From: Candidatus Accumulibacter sp. ACC003
GTDB lineage: Bacteria; Pseudomonadota; Gammaproteobacteria; Burkholderiales; Rhodocyclaceae
Reading direction: 5' to 3'
Assembly: GCF_907163085.1 (NCBI RefSeq)
Contig: NZ_CAJQTX010000002.1
Span: 124,001 to 188,000, forward strand
DNA length: 64,000 bases
The translations under genes and the position numbers were made by a program. Shown here one piece after another: positions 1-10,556 of this stretch (position 1 is the first letter of the stretch; each line of letters starts with the position of its first letter). The notes beneath the pieces were generated by a model. The model made no database searches and had not been told where the DNA came from. It worked only from the letters and a program-made list of their open reading frames with translations.

Positions 1-1900
1 GCGGCGTCACGCCGAAGCGGCGTACGGCGTCGGCCGCCAGCAAGGTCATATCAACCAACTGCTCAGCCGTCGGCTCGTAGTTGATGTAGGTATCGGCGAT
101 GAACAGGGTACGATCCGGCAGCAGCAGCACACTCATCGCATAGAGGCTCTGGACGCCCGGCGCCAGGCCGATGACGTTCTCGACATAGTCGCGATGCACA
201 TGATGGCGACCAAAGGTGCCACAGATCAGGCCGTCGGCGTCGCCCATACGCACCATCAGCGCGCCAAACAAGGACGGGTGATGGCGCACCTCGCGCTTGG
301 CAAAATCGGCCGAAACGCCCTTGCGCTCCATCATCGTCCGATACTCTCGCCAGTAGATCTCGAAATGGTTGTCGTAGAAGTCGTTGTGGCCGGCACAAAC
401 GATGTCGAAATCAACACCTGGACGGACGCGCAGGTTCGCCGCCTCGAGCTTGTGCGTAATGTCAATCGGGTTGCCAATCAGAATGGGCTTGGCAATACCT
501 TCATCGACGATCACCTGGACCGCGCGTAGCACGCGTTCGTCGCCGCCTTCGGCAAAGACGATCCGGCGGGGCGCCTGCTTGGCCTGCGAGAACACCGGCT
601 TCATGATCAAGCCAAAGTGATAAACGAACTCGTCAAGGCTGTCTTCGTAGGCTTCCATGTTCTTGATCGGCCTGGTCGCGACGCCCGATTGCATGGCGGC
701 CTCGGCGACCGCCGGCGCGATCTTGCCGATCAGGCGCGGGTCGAAAGGATTTGGAATCAGGTATTCGGGGCCGAAATTGGCGACCTTCTCGCCATACGCC
801 CTGAGCGCCACTTCCGATTGCTCGACGCGCGCCAACTCAGCGATGGCCTTGACCGCAGCGAGCTTCATCGCTTCGGTTATGGTCGTCGCGCCGACGTCGA
901 GCGCGCCGCGAAAGATGAACGGAAAACACAGCACGTTATTGACCTGGTTGGGGTAATCCGAGCGCCCGGTAGCGATGATCGCATCGCTACGTACCGCTTT
1001 GACGTCTTCTGGTGTGATCTCCGGGTTGGGGTTGGCCAGCGCCATGACCAATGGCGACGCGGCCATCTTGGCGACCATCTCACGCTTGAGAACGCCGCCG
1101 GCCGACAGCCCGAGGAAGACGTCGGCACCGCCGATGACATCATCAAGCGTGCGCGCGTCCGTCTGCTTGGCGTAACGTCCCTTGATCTCGTCCATATCCT
1201 CGACGCGACCCTCGTAGACCAGCCCCTTGATGTCGGTCACCCAGATATTCTCGACTGGAATACCCAGCATCACCAGCAGATCCAGACACGCCAGCGCCGC
1301 AGCACCAGCGCCCGAGGTGACCACCTTCACCTGATCGAGTTCCTTGCCCTGCAGGTGCAGGCCATTGAGGATCGCCGCGCCAACGACGATCGCCGTACCG
1401 TGTTGATCGTCGTGGAAGACCGGAATTTTCATCCGTTCACGGAGTTTTTTCTCGACGTAGAAGCACTCCGGCGCCTTGATGTCCTCGAGGTTGATACCGC
1501 CAAAGGTCGGCTCCAGCGACGCGATGATATCGACCAGGCGATCAGGGTCGCGCTCCTCGATCTCCAGGTCGAAAACGTCGATGTTGGCGAACTTCTTGAA
1601 CAGTACCGCCTTACCTTCCATCACCGGCTTGGCCGCCAGCGGGCCAATTGCGCCGAGACCCAGTACCGCCGTGCCATTGGTAATCACGCCAACGAGATTG
1701 GCGCGCGAAGTCAGCGTACTGACCTCACCCGGAAACGCAACAATCTCTTCGCAAGCCGCTGCCACTCCTGGCGAATACGCCAGCGACAGGTCGTACTGGT
1801 TGGTCAGCGACGTGGTCGGCTGGATTGCGATCTTGCCCGGTCGTGGTTTGCGATGATAGGCCAGGGCGGCAGTACGCAACTGGTCTTTGTCTTTATTCAT
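1..1900 (-). CDS. maeB: NADP-dependent malic enzyme with C-terminal phosphotransacetylase-like domain (MaeB type), 3' end outside window
   Basis: Oxidative decarboxylation of malate to pyruvate in the cytosol, linking the TCA cycle to pyruvate and NADPH supply. The visible 633 residues begin [19 protein letters not shown]. The malic-enzyme domain covers roughly residues 15-420 and contains the HDDQHGTA motif at about 163-170. A phosphotransacetylase-like domain starts near [13 protein letters not shown] at about residue 430 and is cut by the window edge; full-length members have about 760 residues. The ATG at 1898-1900 has a good AGGAG ribosome binding site on the minus strand. It is divergent from pckG, so two enzymes of the malate/oxaloacetate to pyruvate/PEP node sit side by side. 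In MaeB proteins the C-terminal domain is regulatory rather than a working phosphotransacetylase (family knowledge). Confidence 0.93.
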   Translation of the reverse strand, partial: MNKDKDQLRTAALAYHRKPRPGKIAIQPTTSLTNQYDLSLAYSPGVAAACEEIVAFPGEVSTLTSRANLVGVITNGTAVLGLGAIGPLAAKPVMEGKAVLFKKFANIDVFDLEIEERDPDRLVDIIASLEPTFGGINLEDIKAPECFYVEKKLRERMKIPVFHDDQHGTAIVVGAAILNGLHLQGKELDQVKVVTSGAGAAALACLDLLVMLGIPVENIWVTDIKGLVYEGRVEDMDEIKGRYAKQTDARTLDDVIGGADVFLGLSAGGVLKREMVAKMAASPLVMALANPNPEITPEDVKAVRSDAIIATGRSDYPNQVNNVLCFPFIFRGALDVGATTITEAMKLAAVKAIAELARVEQSEVALRAYGEKVANFGPEYLIPNPFDPRLIGKIAPAVAEAAMQSGVATRPIKNMEAYEDSLDEFVYHFGLIMKPVFSQAKQAPRRIVFAEGGDERVLRAVQVIVDEGIAKPILIGNPIDITHKLEAANLRVRPGVDFDIVCAGHNDFYDNHFEIYWREYRTMMERKGVSADFAKREVRHHPSLFGALMVRMGDADGLICGTFGRHHVHRDYVENVIGLAPGVQSLYAMSVLLLPDRTLFIADTYINYEPTAEQLVDMTLLAADAVRRFGVTP

Positions 1901-2263
1901 GACTTTTTCTCCTGGCAAAATATCAAGCCAAAGCGGTTGCTTGTGGCTCCCCAACGGTCAATCGTCGACGGACTCCCAAGCGCCCCCGCAAGCCTCACGG
2001 CTGCCTACCACTCATCGACGGGTCGCCAGTGCGGCTTTGACCTGTGGCATAATTACACAAACCCCGACAACCTTGTAGCACCACCACTCAGTATGCCAAT
2101 GCCCTCCTGCTGCACCGGGTTTCTTTTTCGCCAGCCGCGACCGACGCGTCGCCCCCAACTGGGCTGGATGGACCCTTCCGGGTCCAGGCTCCGTTGTTCA
2201 GACTCTGCGCGCGCCACGCCACGGTAAGTTCCGCTCCTCCACCTTCCTTCGAGAGTGATTACC
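1901..2263. other. Intergenic region between divergent maeB and pckG
   Basis: A 363-base non-coding stretch that must hold the promoters of both divergent genes. I see no confident -35/-10 pair; a CATAAT near 2047-2052 has no matching -35. Long open frames cross the region but are antisense shadows of maeB. Confidence 0.4.
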
Positions 2264-4102
2264 ATGAACCAGCCTGTTTCCATAAATGCCCCGGACTACG
2301 TCAAACATGAACGCCTGAAGCAATGGGTTGCCGACATTGCGGCCCTTACCGAACCAGCCCAGGTGGTCTGGGCCGACGGTTCGCAAGAAGAGTACGACCG
2401 TCTTTGTGCCGAGTTGGTCGAAGCCGGCACCTTCACCAAGCTGAAAAAGCGCAAGAACTCGTTCCTGGCATTTTCGGACCCTTCCGATGTGGCGCGCGTC
2501 GAAGACCGCACCTATATCTGCTCCGAGAAAAAAGAAGACGCCGGCCCGACCAACAACTGGGAAGACCCGGCCACCATGCGCCAGACCTTGAACGGCGCCT
2601 TCAAGGGCTGCATGAAGGGCCGCACGATGTACGTGATCCCGTTCTCGATGGGCCCGGTTGGCTCGCCAATCGCCCAGATCGGCGTCGAGATCACGGACAG
2701 CGCCTACGTTGTTGTCAACATGAAGATCATGACCCGCATGGGTAAGGCGGTGTTCCCGGTTCTCGGCACCGACGGCACCTTCATTCCGTGCGTGCACTCG
2801 ATCGGCGCTCCGAAAGAGCCCGGCCAGAAGGACCCACGTTGGCCGTGCAACCCGACCACCAAGTACATCGTCCACTATCCCGAAACCCGCGAAATCTGGT
2901 CCTACGGTTCAGGCTACGGCGGCAACGCGCTGCTCGGCAAGAAGTGCCTGGCCCTGCGCATCGCTTCCAACATGGCGCGCGATGACGGCTGGATGGCCGA
3001 ACACATGTTGATCCTCGGCGTCGAATCGCCTGAAGGCAAGAAACACTACGTCGCCGCGGCTTTCCCGTCGGCGTGTGGCAAGACCAACTTCGCGATGCTG
3101 GTGCCGCCGGCCGGCCTCGGCGGCTGGAAAGTGACCACCATCGGCGACGACATCGCCTGGATCAAGCCGCGCCAGGACAAGAATGGCGTCACCCGTCTGT
3201 ACGCGATCAACCCGGAAGCGGGCTTCTTCGGCGTCGCGCCGGGCACCAATGATCAGACCAACTTCAACGCCATGGCCTCGCTCGCCGAGAACACCATCTT
3301 CACCAACGTCGCGCTGACCGACGATGGCGACGTGTGGTGGGAAGGCATGGGCCCGGCGCCCGAGCACGCCATCGACTGGCAGGGCAACGACTGGACGCCC
3401 GCGATCGCCAAAGAGAAAGGCACCAAGGCCGCGCACCCGAACTCGCGCTTCACCGCACCAGCGTCGCAGTGCCCGTGCATCGACGACCAGTGGGAGAGCA
3501 CCGAAGGCGTGCCGATCTCGGCCTTCCTGTTCGGCGGCCGTCGCGCCTCGACGGTGCCGCTGGTCTGCCAGACCGTCGACTGGGATCACGGCGTCTACGC
3601 CGCCGCCACGCTCGGTTCGGAAACGACTGCGGCCGCTTTCGGCCAGCAGGGTGTCGTTCGTCGCGACCCCTTTGCCATGCTGCCGTTCTGCGGTTACAAC
3701 ATGGCCGACTACTACAGCCACTGGTTGAAGATGGGTGGAGCCGCCGACACGGCAGTGCCGATCTTCATGGTCAACTGGTTCCGGACCAACGAACAGGGCG
3801 GTTTCGCCTGGCCCGGCTTCGGCGACAATGCGCGCATCCTCAAATGGATCATCGACCGCTGCGAAGGCACGGTTTCAGCGCGCAAGACCGCCCTCGGCTG
3901 GATGCCCAACTACGAGGATATCGACTGGTCCGGAACAGACTTCTCCAAGGAGCAATTCGCTGGCGTCACCAGCCTCGACCAGCAGGCGTGGAAGAGCGAA
4001 CTGGAAGGCGTCAAGGAGTGGTTTGCCAAGATGGGCGACAAACTGCCTCCCAAGCTCGCAGACATCCGCAATGAGCTGGCGAAGGAATTCCAGGCCGCCT
4101 GA
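2264..4102 (+). CDS. pckG: Phosphoenolpyruvate carboxykinase (GTP)
   Basis: Converts oxaloacetate plus GTP to phosphoenolpyruvate, CO2 and GDP, the entry step of gluconeogenesis, in the cytosol. The product has 612 residues, the usual length of GTP-type PEPCK. The P-loop-like kinase motif [10 protein letters not shown] lies at residues 267-276, and an FGGRR segment lies in the nucleotide-binding half. The ATG at 2264 is preferred over an upstream in-frame GTG at 2255; a weak GAGAG lies just upstream of the ATG. A strong intrinsic terminator follows the stop. In polyphosphate-accumulating Accumulibacter relatives this enzyme feeds anaerobic/aerobic carbon cycling; that link is inference. Confidence 0.96.
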   Translation: MNQPVSINAPDYVKHERLKQWVADIAALTEPAQVVWADGSQEEYDRLCAELVEAGTFTKLKKRKNSFLAFSDPSDVARVEDRTYICSEKKEDAGPTNNWEDPATMRQTLNGAFKGCMKGRTMYVIPFSMGPVGSPIAQIGVEITDSAYVVVNMKIMTRMGKAVFPVLGTDGTFIPCVHSIGAPKEPGQKDPRWPCNPTTKYIVHYPETREIWSYGSGYGGNALLGKKCLALRIASNMARDDGWMAEHMLILGVESPEGKKHYVAAAFPSACGKTNFAMLVPPAGLGGWKVTTIGDDIAWIKPRQDKNGVTRLYAINPEAGFFGVAPGTNDQTNFNAMASLAENTIFTNVALTDDGDVWWEGMGPAPEHAIDWQGNDWTPAIAKEKGTKAAHPNSRFTAPASQCPCIDDQWESTEGVPISAFLFGGRRASTVPLVCQTVDWDHGVYAAATLGSETTAAAFGQQGVVRRDPFAMLPFCGYNMADYYSHWLKMGGAADTAVPIFMVNWFRTNEQGGFAWPGFGDNARILKWIIDRCEGTVSARKTALGWMPNYEDIDWSGTDFSKEQFAGVTSLDQQAWKSELEGVKEWFAKMGDKLPPKLADIRNELAKEFQAA

Positions 4103-4124
4103 GTACCGGCGCTGATCATCGAAA

Positions 4125-4149
4125 GGCCGCCTGCGGGCGGCCTTTTTTT
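4125..4149 (+). terminator. Intrinsic terminator of pckG
   Basis: A 7-bp GC-only stem (GGCCGCC at 4125-4131 with GGCGGCC at 4136-4142), a TGCG loop, then seven T. It lies 22 bases after the pckG stop. Confidence 0.9.
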
Positions 4150-4209
4150 CGCCTCGGGCGCGCCTTGCGAGTAAACTGCTTCGCTCCGACGAACAGCTAC
4201 CGACCAACC

Positions 4210-5370
4210 ATGCCGACCTTTCCCGCCAGCCGCCTCGCCGACATCGCGCCCTTCCACGTCATGGAATTGATGGCGCGCGCCAGAGCCCTGGCAGCCGAGG
4301 GCCGCGACATCGTCCACATGGAAGTCGGTGAGCCCGATTTTCCGACACCCGAGCCGGTGCTCGCCGCCGCACAGCAGCATCTGGCCGGCGGCCGAGTGTT
4401 CTACACGTCGGCACTCGGGCTTCCGGAACTGCGCGCGGCGATCGCTGCGTTCTATAGCACGCGCTACGGGTTCAGCGTCGCCGCCTCGCGCATCGTCGTC
4501 ACCGCTGGTGCTTCGGGCGCACTGTTGTTGGCCATGGCATGCCTCGCCGAGCCCGGCAGCGAGTGGCTGCTCAGCGACCCGGGTTACCCCTGCAACCGCC
4601 ACTTCGTGCGCAGCTTCGAAGGGCGACCGGTCGGCATTCCGGTGCACGCGCAAAACAACTTTCAGCCGACGCTCGCCGACGTCCAGGAACACTGGAACGA
4701 GCGCAGCGCGGGCGCCCTCCTGGCGTCACCAGCCAACCCCACCGGCACGCTGATCGACGACGCCAGCCTGGCGGCGATCGCCGGCTTCATCCGGCAGCAG
4801 GGTGGGCAACTGATCGTCGACGAGATCTACCATGGGCTGACCTACGAAGGCGAGGCCTCAACGGCCCTGCAATTCGGCGACGACATCTTCGTCGTTCAGA
4901 GCTTTTCCAAGTATTTCAACATGACCGGCTGGCGGCTCGGTTGGCTGGTCGTCCCCGAACGCTTCGCTCGCGACATCGAAAAGCTCGCCCAGAATCTCTT
5001 CATAGCGCCATCGACACCCGCACAACACGCCGCCCTAGCCGCTTTCGAACCGGCGACAATCGCCATCCTCGAGGAACGAAGAAACGAGTTCCGGCGACGT
5101 CGTGACTTTCTTGCGCCCGCGCTCGAAGCCCTCGGCTTCGTCCTGCCAGGCAAGCCGGGGGGGGCCTTCTACCTCTATGCCAATTGCGCCCGGCTGACCG
5201 ATAACAGCGATCGCTTCGCGCGCCAGCTGCTCGAAGCGACCGGCGTGGCGATTACGCCGGGACTGGACTTCGGCAGCAACGCGCCCGAAAAACACCTGCG
5301 CTTTGCCTATACAGCCAGCGTCGAACGGCTGGCCGAAGCGGTCGACCGAATCGGCCGTTTTCTCGGCTGA
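4210..5370 (+). CDS. PLP-dependent class I/II aminotransferase
   Basis: A 386-residue fold-type I aminotransferase that should transfer an amino group between an amino acid and a 2-oxo acid. Visible motifs are SPANPTG at 173-179, VDEIYHGL with the PLP-nitrogen-binding Asp near 204, and SFSKYFNMTGWRLGW with the Schiff-base Lys at 234. The ATG at 4210 (MPTFPASRL) fits the family start; the frame opens earlier at a TTG (4165) but that extension has no homologous look. No strong ribosome binding site is visible. The substrate cannot be read from the sequence; annotated homologues include aspartate- and alanine-type enzymes. Confidence 0.88.
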   Translation: MPTFPASRLADIAPFHVMELMARARALAAEGRDIVHMEVGEPDFPTPEPVLAAAQQHLAGGRVFYTSALGLPELRAAIAAFYSTRYGFSVAASRIVVTAGASGALLLAMACLAEPGSEWLLSDPGYPCNRHFVRSFEGRPVGIPVHAQNNFQPTLADVQEHWNERSAGALLASPANPTGTLIDDASLAAIAGFIRQQGGQLIVDEIYHGLTYEGEASTALQFGDDIFVVQSFSKYFNMTGWRLGWLVVPERFARDIEKLAQNLFIAPSTPAQHAALAAFEPATIAILEERRNEFRRRRDFLAPALEALGFVLPGKPGGAFYLYANCARLTDNSDRFARQLLEATGVAITPGLDFGSNAPEKHLRFAYTASVERLAEAVDRIGRFLG

Positions 5371-5382
5371 CGGCGCCGCTGC

Positions 5383-5964
5383 TCAGCGGCAAGAACCGGG
5401 CAGGTCGCCGACCGATGCCAGACGCTGCCAGTCGAAATGAGGCCCCGGGTCGGTCTTGCGACCGGGTGCGACGTCGCTGTGCCCGACCACCGCTTCAATC
5501 GGGTAGTGCGCACACAGCAAACCGAGCAGGTCGAGCAGACGGCGGTATTGGACGTCGGCGAAGGGCAAGTCGTCGCAACCCTCGAGTTCGATTCCCAGCG
5601 AAAAATCGTTGCAGCGCAAACGCCCGTTCCACGACGACACGCCGGCATGCCAGGCGCGCTGCCGACAGGAGACAAACTGGATCAACTCGCCATCGCGTCG
5701 AAGCAGGAAATGCGCCGACACCTGCAGCGTACTGATCTGCGCAAAGTAGGGGTGAGCCGCCGCATCCAGCCGATTGGTAAATAGCCGCGCGATGGCGTCG
5801 CCAGCGAACTGTCCTGGCGGCAAGCTGATCGCATGGACGACGATCAGCGACAGCGCTTCGCCTTCGGGACGCCGATCGCAGTTCGGCGACGCTATCTGGC
5901 GGGCGCCATCAAGCCAGCCATCGTCGCGCAGCCGCAGGCCCGGGTCGCGAGAGCAGCCGCTCAC
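5383..5964 (-). CDS. ampD: 1,6-anhydro-N-acetylmuramyl-L-alanine amidase AmpD
   Basis: Cytosolic zinc amidase of peptidoglycan recycling that cleaves the peptide from anhydro-muropeptides. The product has 193 residues. The N-terminal IVVHAISLPPG holds the first zinc His, and GHSDVAPGRKTDPGPHFDW near the C terminus carries the other ligands and the catalytic Lys region, as in the amidase_2 family. The start is a GTG overlapping the pilR stop (GTGA), implying translational coupling to pilS-pilR. It runs convergent to the aminotransferase, with only 12 bases between stops. Confidence 0.93.
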   Translation of the reverse strand: MSGCSRDPGLRLRDDGWLDGARQIASPNCDRRPEGEALSLIVVHAISLPPGQFAGDAIARLFTNRLDAAAHPYFAQISTLQVSAHFLLRRDGELIQFVSCRQRAWHAGVSSWNGRLRCNDFSLGIELEGCDDLPFADVQYRRLLDLLGLLCAHYPIEAVVGHSDVAPGRKTDPGPHFDWQRLASVGDLPGSCR

Positions 5965-7331
5965 TCTTCGATACCCAGCCGCTCAATTCGATAGCGCAAG
6001 GAGCGGAAGCTGACGCCAAGCAGCCTTGCTGCTGCCGTACGGTTGAAGGCCGTTTTCGTCAAGGCATCGAGAATCGCCTGCTTCTCGAGGCGGTTAAGGT
6101 ACTCGTCAAGCGCCTCACCGTCCCGGCCGACGCTGCCACCAGCCACCGCGGCCGGCGCCAGTTGCAGGTCGTCGATGACGATCGCCTCGTTGGCGCACAG
6201 CGCCGTCGCGCGTTCGAGAATATTTTCGAGTTCCCGGACATTGCCGGGAAAGCTGTACGCGGCCAGCGCTTGCAGCGCTGGCGGCTGCATCTGCGGTGCT
6301 TGCGCGCCGCAGATGCGCTGCAACAAAGCCTCGACCAGCGGCGCGACGTCTTCGCGGCGTTCGCGCAACGCCGGCATCCGTAGCTCAATGACGTTTAATC
6401 GGTAGTAGAGATCCTGACGAAAGAGCCCTTCATCGACACATCCCTTGAGCGCCCGGTGGGTCGCCGACAGGATGCGCACGTCGACCACTTCTTCGGCCGC
6501 GCTGCCGACCTTGCGAACCTTCTTCTCCTGAATCGCACGTAGCAGCTTGACCTGCATCGCCAGCGGCAAATCGGCCACCTCGTCGAGGAACAGCGTCCCC
6601 CCTTTGGCCGCTTGAAAGAAACCCTCGCGGTCACTATCGGCGCCGGTAAAGGCGCCCTTGCGATAACCGAAGAACTCGCTTTCCATCAGGTTTTCCGGAA
6701 TCGCCCCACAATTCACCGGCACGAACGGCGCCGCGTGACGCGCACTTCGATCGTGGATCAGGCGCGCGGCGAGTTCCTTTCCCGTCCCCGACTCGCCGGA
6801 GATGTAGACCGGCGCCTGGCTCCTGGCCAGCTTGTCGATCAATTGACGAACGTTCTCGATTGCTGCCGAGTCGCCAATCAACGGCCCGCCGGTCGCTGTC
6901 GACGACGCGCCGCTCACTTCACCACTCTGCTGCGGCAAGCTCAGTGCCGACTTGATCAGGCTACGCAACTGCTCCAGTGCGACGGGTTTGGCCAGATAAT
7001 CGAAGGCCCCCGCTTTCAGTGCCGCGACCGCATTCTGGGCACTGCCGAAAGCGGTGATCACCGCTACCGGCGTCTGCCCGTAGCGCTCGCCAATCAACCT
7101 GACGATCTCCAGACCCTCGCCGTCGCGCAAGCGCATATCGGTGATGCACAGTTGATAGCGCTGCCGTTCGAGCAGTTGCCGGGCCTCGGCGACGCTCCCC
7201 GCACAATCCGCGGACAGTCCCATGCGAGCCAGTGTCAAATCCAGCAATTCACGAATATCGGCCTCGTCATCGACCACCAGAACCCTTGCCAAGTCACCAC
7301 GTGGGCGACGCTCCGTCTTGACTACTGACAC
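5961..7331 (-). CDS. pilR: Sigma-54-dependent response regulator, PilR type
   Basis: NtrC-family activator with three domains in order. The receiver has VVDDEAD at 19-25, phospho-acceptor Asp65 in ITDMRL and Lys at AKP (115). The AAA+ sigma-54 interaction domain has Walker A GESGTGKE at 179-186 and the GAFTGA loop. The C-terminal Fis-type helix-turn-helix contains NRTAAARLLGVSFRSLRYRI. The start is taken as GTG 7331, which overlaps the pilS stop and gives VSVVKTERRPRG; the longer open frame begins inside pilS. Pairing with a membrane PilS kinase suggests control of type IV pilin transcription, although no pilin gene is in view. Confidence 0.9.
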   Translation of the reverse strand: MSVVKTERRPRGDLARVLVVDDEADIRELLDLTLARMGLSADCAGSVAEARQLLERQRYQLCITDMRLRDGEGLEIVRLIGERYGQTPVAVITAFGSAQNAVAALKAGAFDYLAKPVALEQLRSLIKSALSLPQQSGEVSGASSTATGGPLIGDSAAIENVRQLIDKLARSQAPVYISGESGTGKELAARLIHDRSARHAAPFVPVNCGAIPENLMESEFFGYRKGAFTGADSDREGFFQAAKGGTLFLDEVADLPLAMQVKLLRAIQEKKVRKVGSAAEEVVDVRILSATHRALKGCVDEGLFRQDLYYRLNVIELRMPALRERREDVAPLVEALLQRICGAQAPQMQPPALQALAAYSFPGNVRELENILERATALCANEAIVIDDLQLAPAAVAGGSVGRDGEALDEYLNRLEKQAILDALTKTAFNRTAAARLLGVSFRSLRYRIERLGIEE

Positions 7332-8914
7332 CCTGAAGCCCTCCCCAAGAGACGAAAATGGGCGCCCTGCCGAGAGCCCAGCAATTCGAGTTGCGCCTCG
7401 TTCGCCTCGCATAACTCGCGCGCAATGTACAGTCCCAGACCAGTACCGCGATGATGCGTGGTGAAGAATGGCTCAAAGATGTGCTCGCGGCACTCCTCGT
7501 CCACTCCCTCACCATCGTCGATCACCTGCAGTTCGGTTTTTCCGGCCACTTTGGCCGCAGCGGCCAGCAGCCGAACGCTGCCGCTGCGGCGTTGCGAATG
7601 CCGCAGCGCGTTACCCAGAAGATTCCCCAGCACCTGATGAAAATGGGAACGATCGAAGCAAAGCGTGGCGCCTGCCGATAACTCGAGGGCAACCACGTCG
7701 GCCGGCAACCCCTCCGTGGCCAGGTACTCGTCGATCAACGGCGGCAAGCTCACCTGCAGATCGATCAATTCGCGATAGGTGCGATCGCGGCGCCCGAGTT
7801 CGAGCACTTCGCAGACGATCCGTTCGAGACGCTTGGTGTTATCCAACAAGATGCGCAGCAAACGCTCGTAGGTCTCGCCACGCCGCTCTTCGTGCAGCAG
7901 TTCGCCGGCGTGACTGATCGCCGAAAGCGGATTACGAATCTCGTGCGCAATACTGGCAGTCAGTCGTCCGAGTGCGGCCAGTTTCAACTGCTGCGCCTGC
8001 TCCTGCAGGTGGCCCATATCCTGGAGAAAAACCAGCACGTCGCTTTCCGAACTCGCGGTTGCAGCAAACCGCGCGCGCAGCCGAAAACCACTCGCCGGCA
8101 CCCGCACCAGCACGACTTCGTCGCTGCCACTCCGACACCAATCGACGAAGTTCTCTGCCAGTTGCGGTGAATACTCGGCCAAGCGGTACTCCTGGTCACC
8201 GTCGAGTCCCAACAGTTGGCGGGCACGCGGGTTGCTTTGCCGGACACTGGCGTCGCGTCGGAGGACCAGCACACCGTCCTCCATCTCCTCGATGACGCGC
8301 TGGCTGACCACCGTCTGGTTCTTCAGATCAAGCCCGCGCTGACGCGCCAGTGCCTCGTTGGCCAACACCCGGCGCGCCAGCAATCTGGCCGAAATCGCCA
8401 CCGCAAAGAACGCGGCGCTGAAGACCCCCGCCTGAAAGAAGCTGGCCGCATCGACGTCAGTCGCCAGCGCCCGATACGAGTGCTCAAAGAGTACCGCCAG
8501 CGTCGCCATCGCCGCGTAGAACAAGACCAGACGCCCCTGCCCGACCAGACCAGCACCGGCCAGCGTCACCAGCAGCATCGAACCGAGGCCACTACCCAGG
8601 CCGCCGCCGAGATGAATCAACAAGGTCATGACCAGCACATCGACGACGACGCTGGCGGTCAACTGCATGGTCGCATGCTGACGATGGCGATACGCCAGGA
8701 GCACTGCGGCGGCGGTGCCGATCAGATAAACGCCGGCCAGCGCCAGATGCCGCAGACCATGGTCCGGGCCGGATATCAGAAAAACCGAGGGATACAACAG
8801 CGCCGAAAAGAACAGCAGGACGGCGACAACCAGGCGATAGAGGTTGAAATAGCGCAGCGACTTCCAGTGCGTCTCGGAGAACTGCTCCTCAGCAGGCTCG
8901 GCGCCGGTCAGCAT
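7322..8914 (-). CDS. pilS: Membrane sensor histidine kinase, PilS type
   Basis: A 530-residue kinase with about six hydrophobic membrane segments in residues 25-185, a PAS-like region at about 205-300, the H-box SIAHEIRNPLSAISH with phospho-acceptor His324, and an HATPase domain with N-box (GNLLGNALRH), DDGEGVD and GTGLGLYIA boxes. This matches PilS, which in type IV piliated bacteria monitors pilin in the inner membrane and phosphorylates PilR. The ATG at 8912-8914 lies 6 bases after the stop of the PP0621-family gene, so the order is PP0621 protein, pilS, pilR, ampD in one operon. Confidence 0.9.
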   Translation of the reverse strand: MLTGAEPAEEQFSETHWKSLRYFNLYRLVVAVLLFFSALLYPSVFLISGPDHGLRHLALAGVYLIGTAAAVLLAYRHRQHATMQLTASVVVDVLVMTLLIHLGGGLGSGLGSMLLVTLAGAGLVGQGRLVLFYAAMATLAVLFEHSYRALATDVDAASFFQAGVFSAAFFAVAISARLLARRVLANEALARQRGLDLKNQTVVSQRVIEEMEDGVLVLRRDASVRQSNPRARQLLGLDGDQEYRLAEYSPQLAENFVDWCRSGSDEVVLVRVPASGFRLRARFAATASSESDVLVFLQDMGHLQEQAQQLKLAALGRLTASIAHEIRNPLSAISHAGELLHEERRGETYERLLRILLDNTKRLERIVCEVLELGRRDRTYRELIDLQVSLPPLIDEYLATEGLPADVVALELSAGATLCFDRSHFHQVLGNLLGNALRHSQRRSGSVRLLAAAAKVAGKTELQVIDDGEGVDEECREHIFEPFFTTHHRGTGLGLYIARELCEANEAQLELLGSRQGAHFRLLGRASGCQ

Positions 8915-8920
8915 CGCTCA

Positions 8921-9157
8921 TCAGGCGTCGTCGGAGCGCGCTGCACGCAGATGGGCAGCACAGCAGTAGTAATTCCCATTGGCCAGAATGCTCTCGCTGA
9001 TTGGCTGATTGACGCCACAGCGAGCACACTGCACCATGCTTTCGGCGTCGCGCTCGACGGTGCTGCTTTCAGAATGGTCGCGCGACAAGCCCCGCGACTT
9101 GCGCCAGAGCCACCAGAAAACGCAGGCCAGTCCGAACAGTAGTAGGTATTTGCTCAT
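8921..9157 (-). CDS. PP0621 family small membrane-anchored zinc-ribbon-like protein
   Basis: A 78-residue protein with one N-terminal hydrophobic helix (YLLLFGLACVFWWLW) followed by CARCGVN and YYCCAAHLRAA, two Cys clusters that could bind a metal. This layout fits the PP0621 family commonly found beside pilS/pilR in beta- and gammaproteobacteria. Function unknown. Confidence 0.75.
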   Translation of the reverse strand: MSKYLLLFGLACVFWWLWRKSRGLSRDHSESSTVERDAESMVQCARCGVNQPISESILANGNYYCCAAHLRAARSDDA

Positions 9158-9318
9158 TGCCAGAGAAGTCCTGCCGAGCGGTCAAGGATAGCAGATGCGC
9201 GCGGGAACAGCGGTCCACCTCTGGATTGGCCAAAACGAGTCAAACGGCTGCGGCGATCTGTTTCAGCAGGCGCCCGAAAGCAGCCGATACTTGCAGAGGC
9301 TGCCAGGATGAGCGATGA

Positions 9319-9365
9319 CGATCACGACGGGAAACACGACCACGACGTGGAAACACGATCACGAC
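9319..9365. repeat. Short tandem repeat downstream of tRNA-Pro
   Basis: Alternating GATCACGAC / GAAACAC units (roughly 18-19-base period, about 2.5 copies) with single-base variants. It lies in the 246-base gap between the PP0621 gene and tRNA-Pro. No coding role is seen. Confidence 0.6.
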
Positions 9366-9366
9366 T

Positions 9367-9394
9367 AAAAAACGATCGCGCCACAAAGCGCGAT
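9367..9394 (-). terminator. Intrinsic terminator of tRNA-Pro
   Basis: On the minus strand a 7-bp stem (ATCGCGC with GCGCGAT) and 6-base loop is followed by CG and six T. It starts 10 bases after the tRNA 3' end. Confidence 0.8.
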
Positions 9395-9403
9395 GAAAAC
9401 GGT

Positions 9404-9480
<77 letters not shown>

Positions 9481-9498
9481 ACCGATGCAACAACTGCG

Positions 9499-10461
9499 CT
9501 AATAATTTCTAGCAACAGCGAAGAGGCATAATTCTAGCAAGGAATCCTTGTATTGAGAAGCAGCGACGACATCTAGCGCAGTCGCGGCGAGCTGCGCCTC
9601 TGCTTGCGCCTTCTGTTTGGCGTATTCCAGCGCGCCGGTTTCGCGGATCGCCGCCAGCACCAGGGGAAAGTCTTCTCGCCCGCCACGCTCGATGGCCCGT
9701 CGTACGCAAGCGGCCTGTTGCGCATTGCCGTTGCGGAGGACAAATATCAGCGGCAGCGTTGGCTTGCCTTCCGCCAGATCGTCGCCGAGATGCTTGCCGG
9801 TCTCACCCTCCGCGCCGGAGTAGTCGAGCACGTCGTCGATCAACTGAAAGGCCGTCCCCAGATGCAGACCGTAGATGGCCATGGCCCGCTCGACAGCCGC
9901 ATTGCCACCACCGATGATCGCGCCGAGTTGGGCGGCCGCCTCGAACAGTTTTGCGGTCTTGTAGCGAATGACCTGCAGATAGCCCTCTTCATCGATGCCG
10001 GCGTCGTGGCAGTTCATCAACTGCAGGACTTCGCCCTCGGCAATGACATTCGTCGCATCCGACAAAACGCGCATGACGCGCATGTCGTCGACGTCGACCA
10101 TCATCTGGAAGGCGCGCGAATAGAGGAAGTCGCCGACCAGGACACTGGCCGCGTTGCCGAACATGGCGTTGGCCGTTTCGTGCCCGCGCCGGAGGTCGGA
10201 ACCATCGACCACATCATCATGCAGCAGGGTCGCCGTGTGGATGAACTCGATCACCGCCGCGAGTTCGTGGTGGTGCGTTCCCCGGTAAGCCATGGCGCCA
10301 GCCGACAGCAGGACCAGAGCCGGACGTAACCGCTTGCCGCCGCCCTGGACGATGTACTCGGCGACCTGACGGACCAGAACCACCTCGGAATGGAGGCGCT
10401 GGCGGATCACCGCATCGACGGCTTTCATATCCGATCCAATCAGCCTGTACAACTGCTCCAT
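9499..10461 (-). CDS. ispB: Octaprenyl (polyprenyl) diphosphate synthase
   Basis: Trans-prenyltransferase that elongates farnesyl diphosphate with IPP to make the ubiquinone side chain. The 320-residue product has the first Asp-rich motif in LLHDDVVDGSDLRRG, the second in FQLIDDVLDYSG, and GGGKRLRPALVLL near the N terminus. The start is taken as ATG 10461 (MEQLYRL); a GTG two codons upstream is possible. It is divergent from rplU, the usual ispB/rplU arrangement in proteobacteria. Confidence 0.94.
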   Translation of the reverse strand: MEQLYRLIGSDMKAVDAVIRQRLHSEVVLVRQVAEYIVQGGGKRLRPALVLLSAGAMAYRGTHHHELAAVIEFIHTATLLHDDVVDGSDLRRGHETANAMFGNAASVLVGDFLYSRAFQMMVDVDDMRVMRVLSDATNVIAEGEVLQLMNCHDAGIDEEGYLQVIRYKTAKLFEAAAQLGAIIGGGNAAVERAMAIYGLHLGTAFQLIDDVLDYSGAEGETGKHLGDDLAEGKPTLPLIFVLRNGNAQQAACVRRAIERGGREDFPLVLAAIRETGALEYAKQKAQAEAQLAATALDVVAASQYKDSLLELCLFAVARNY

Positions 10462-10556
10462 TCTCACGACACGTCACCCTGGCACAAAACCGTGGAATCT
10501 TAGGCGTCGACCGGTGCTGCGTCAAGCGACCGATGCCGCGGCCGAACGCAAACCTT

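Noticed and set aside
2037-2052. Sigma-70 promoter TTGACC/CATAAT upstream of pckG
   Set aside because: The two boxes are only 4 bases apart, so they cannot form one promoter; no better pairing was found.
617-2227. 536-codon plus-strand open frame
   Set aside because: It is antisense to maeB, whose minus-strand translation shows clear malic-enzyme motifs; the frame's product is Arg/Asp-rich with no domain, a GC-rich shadow.
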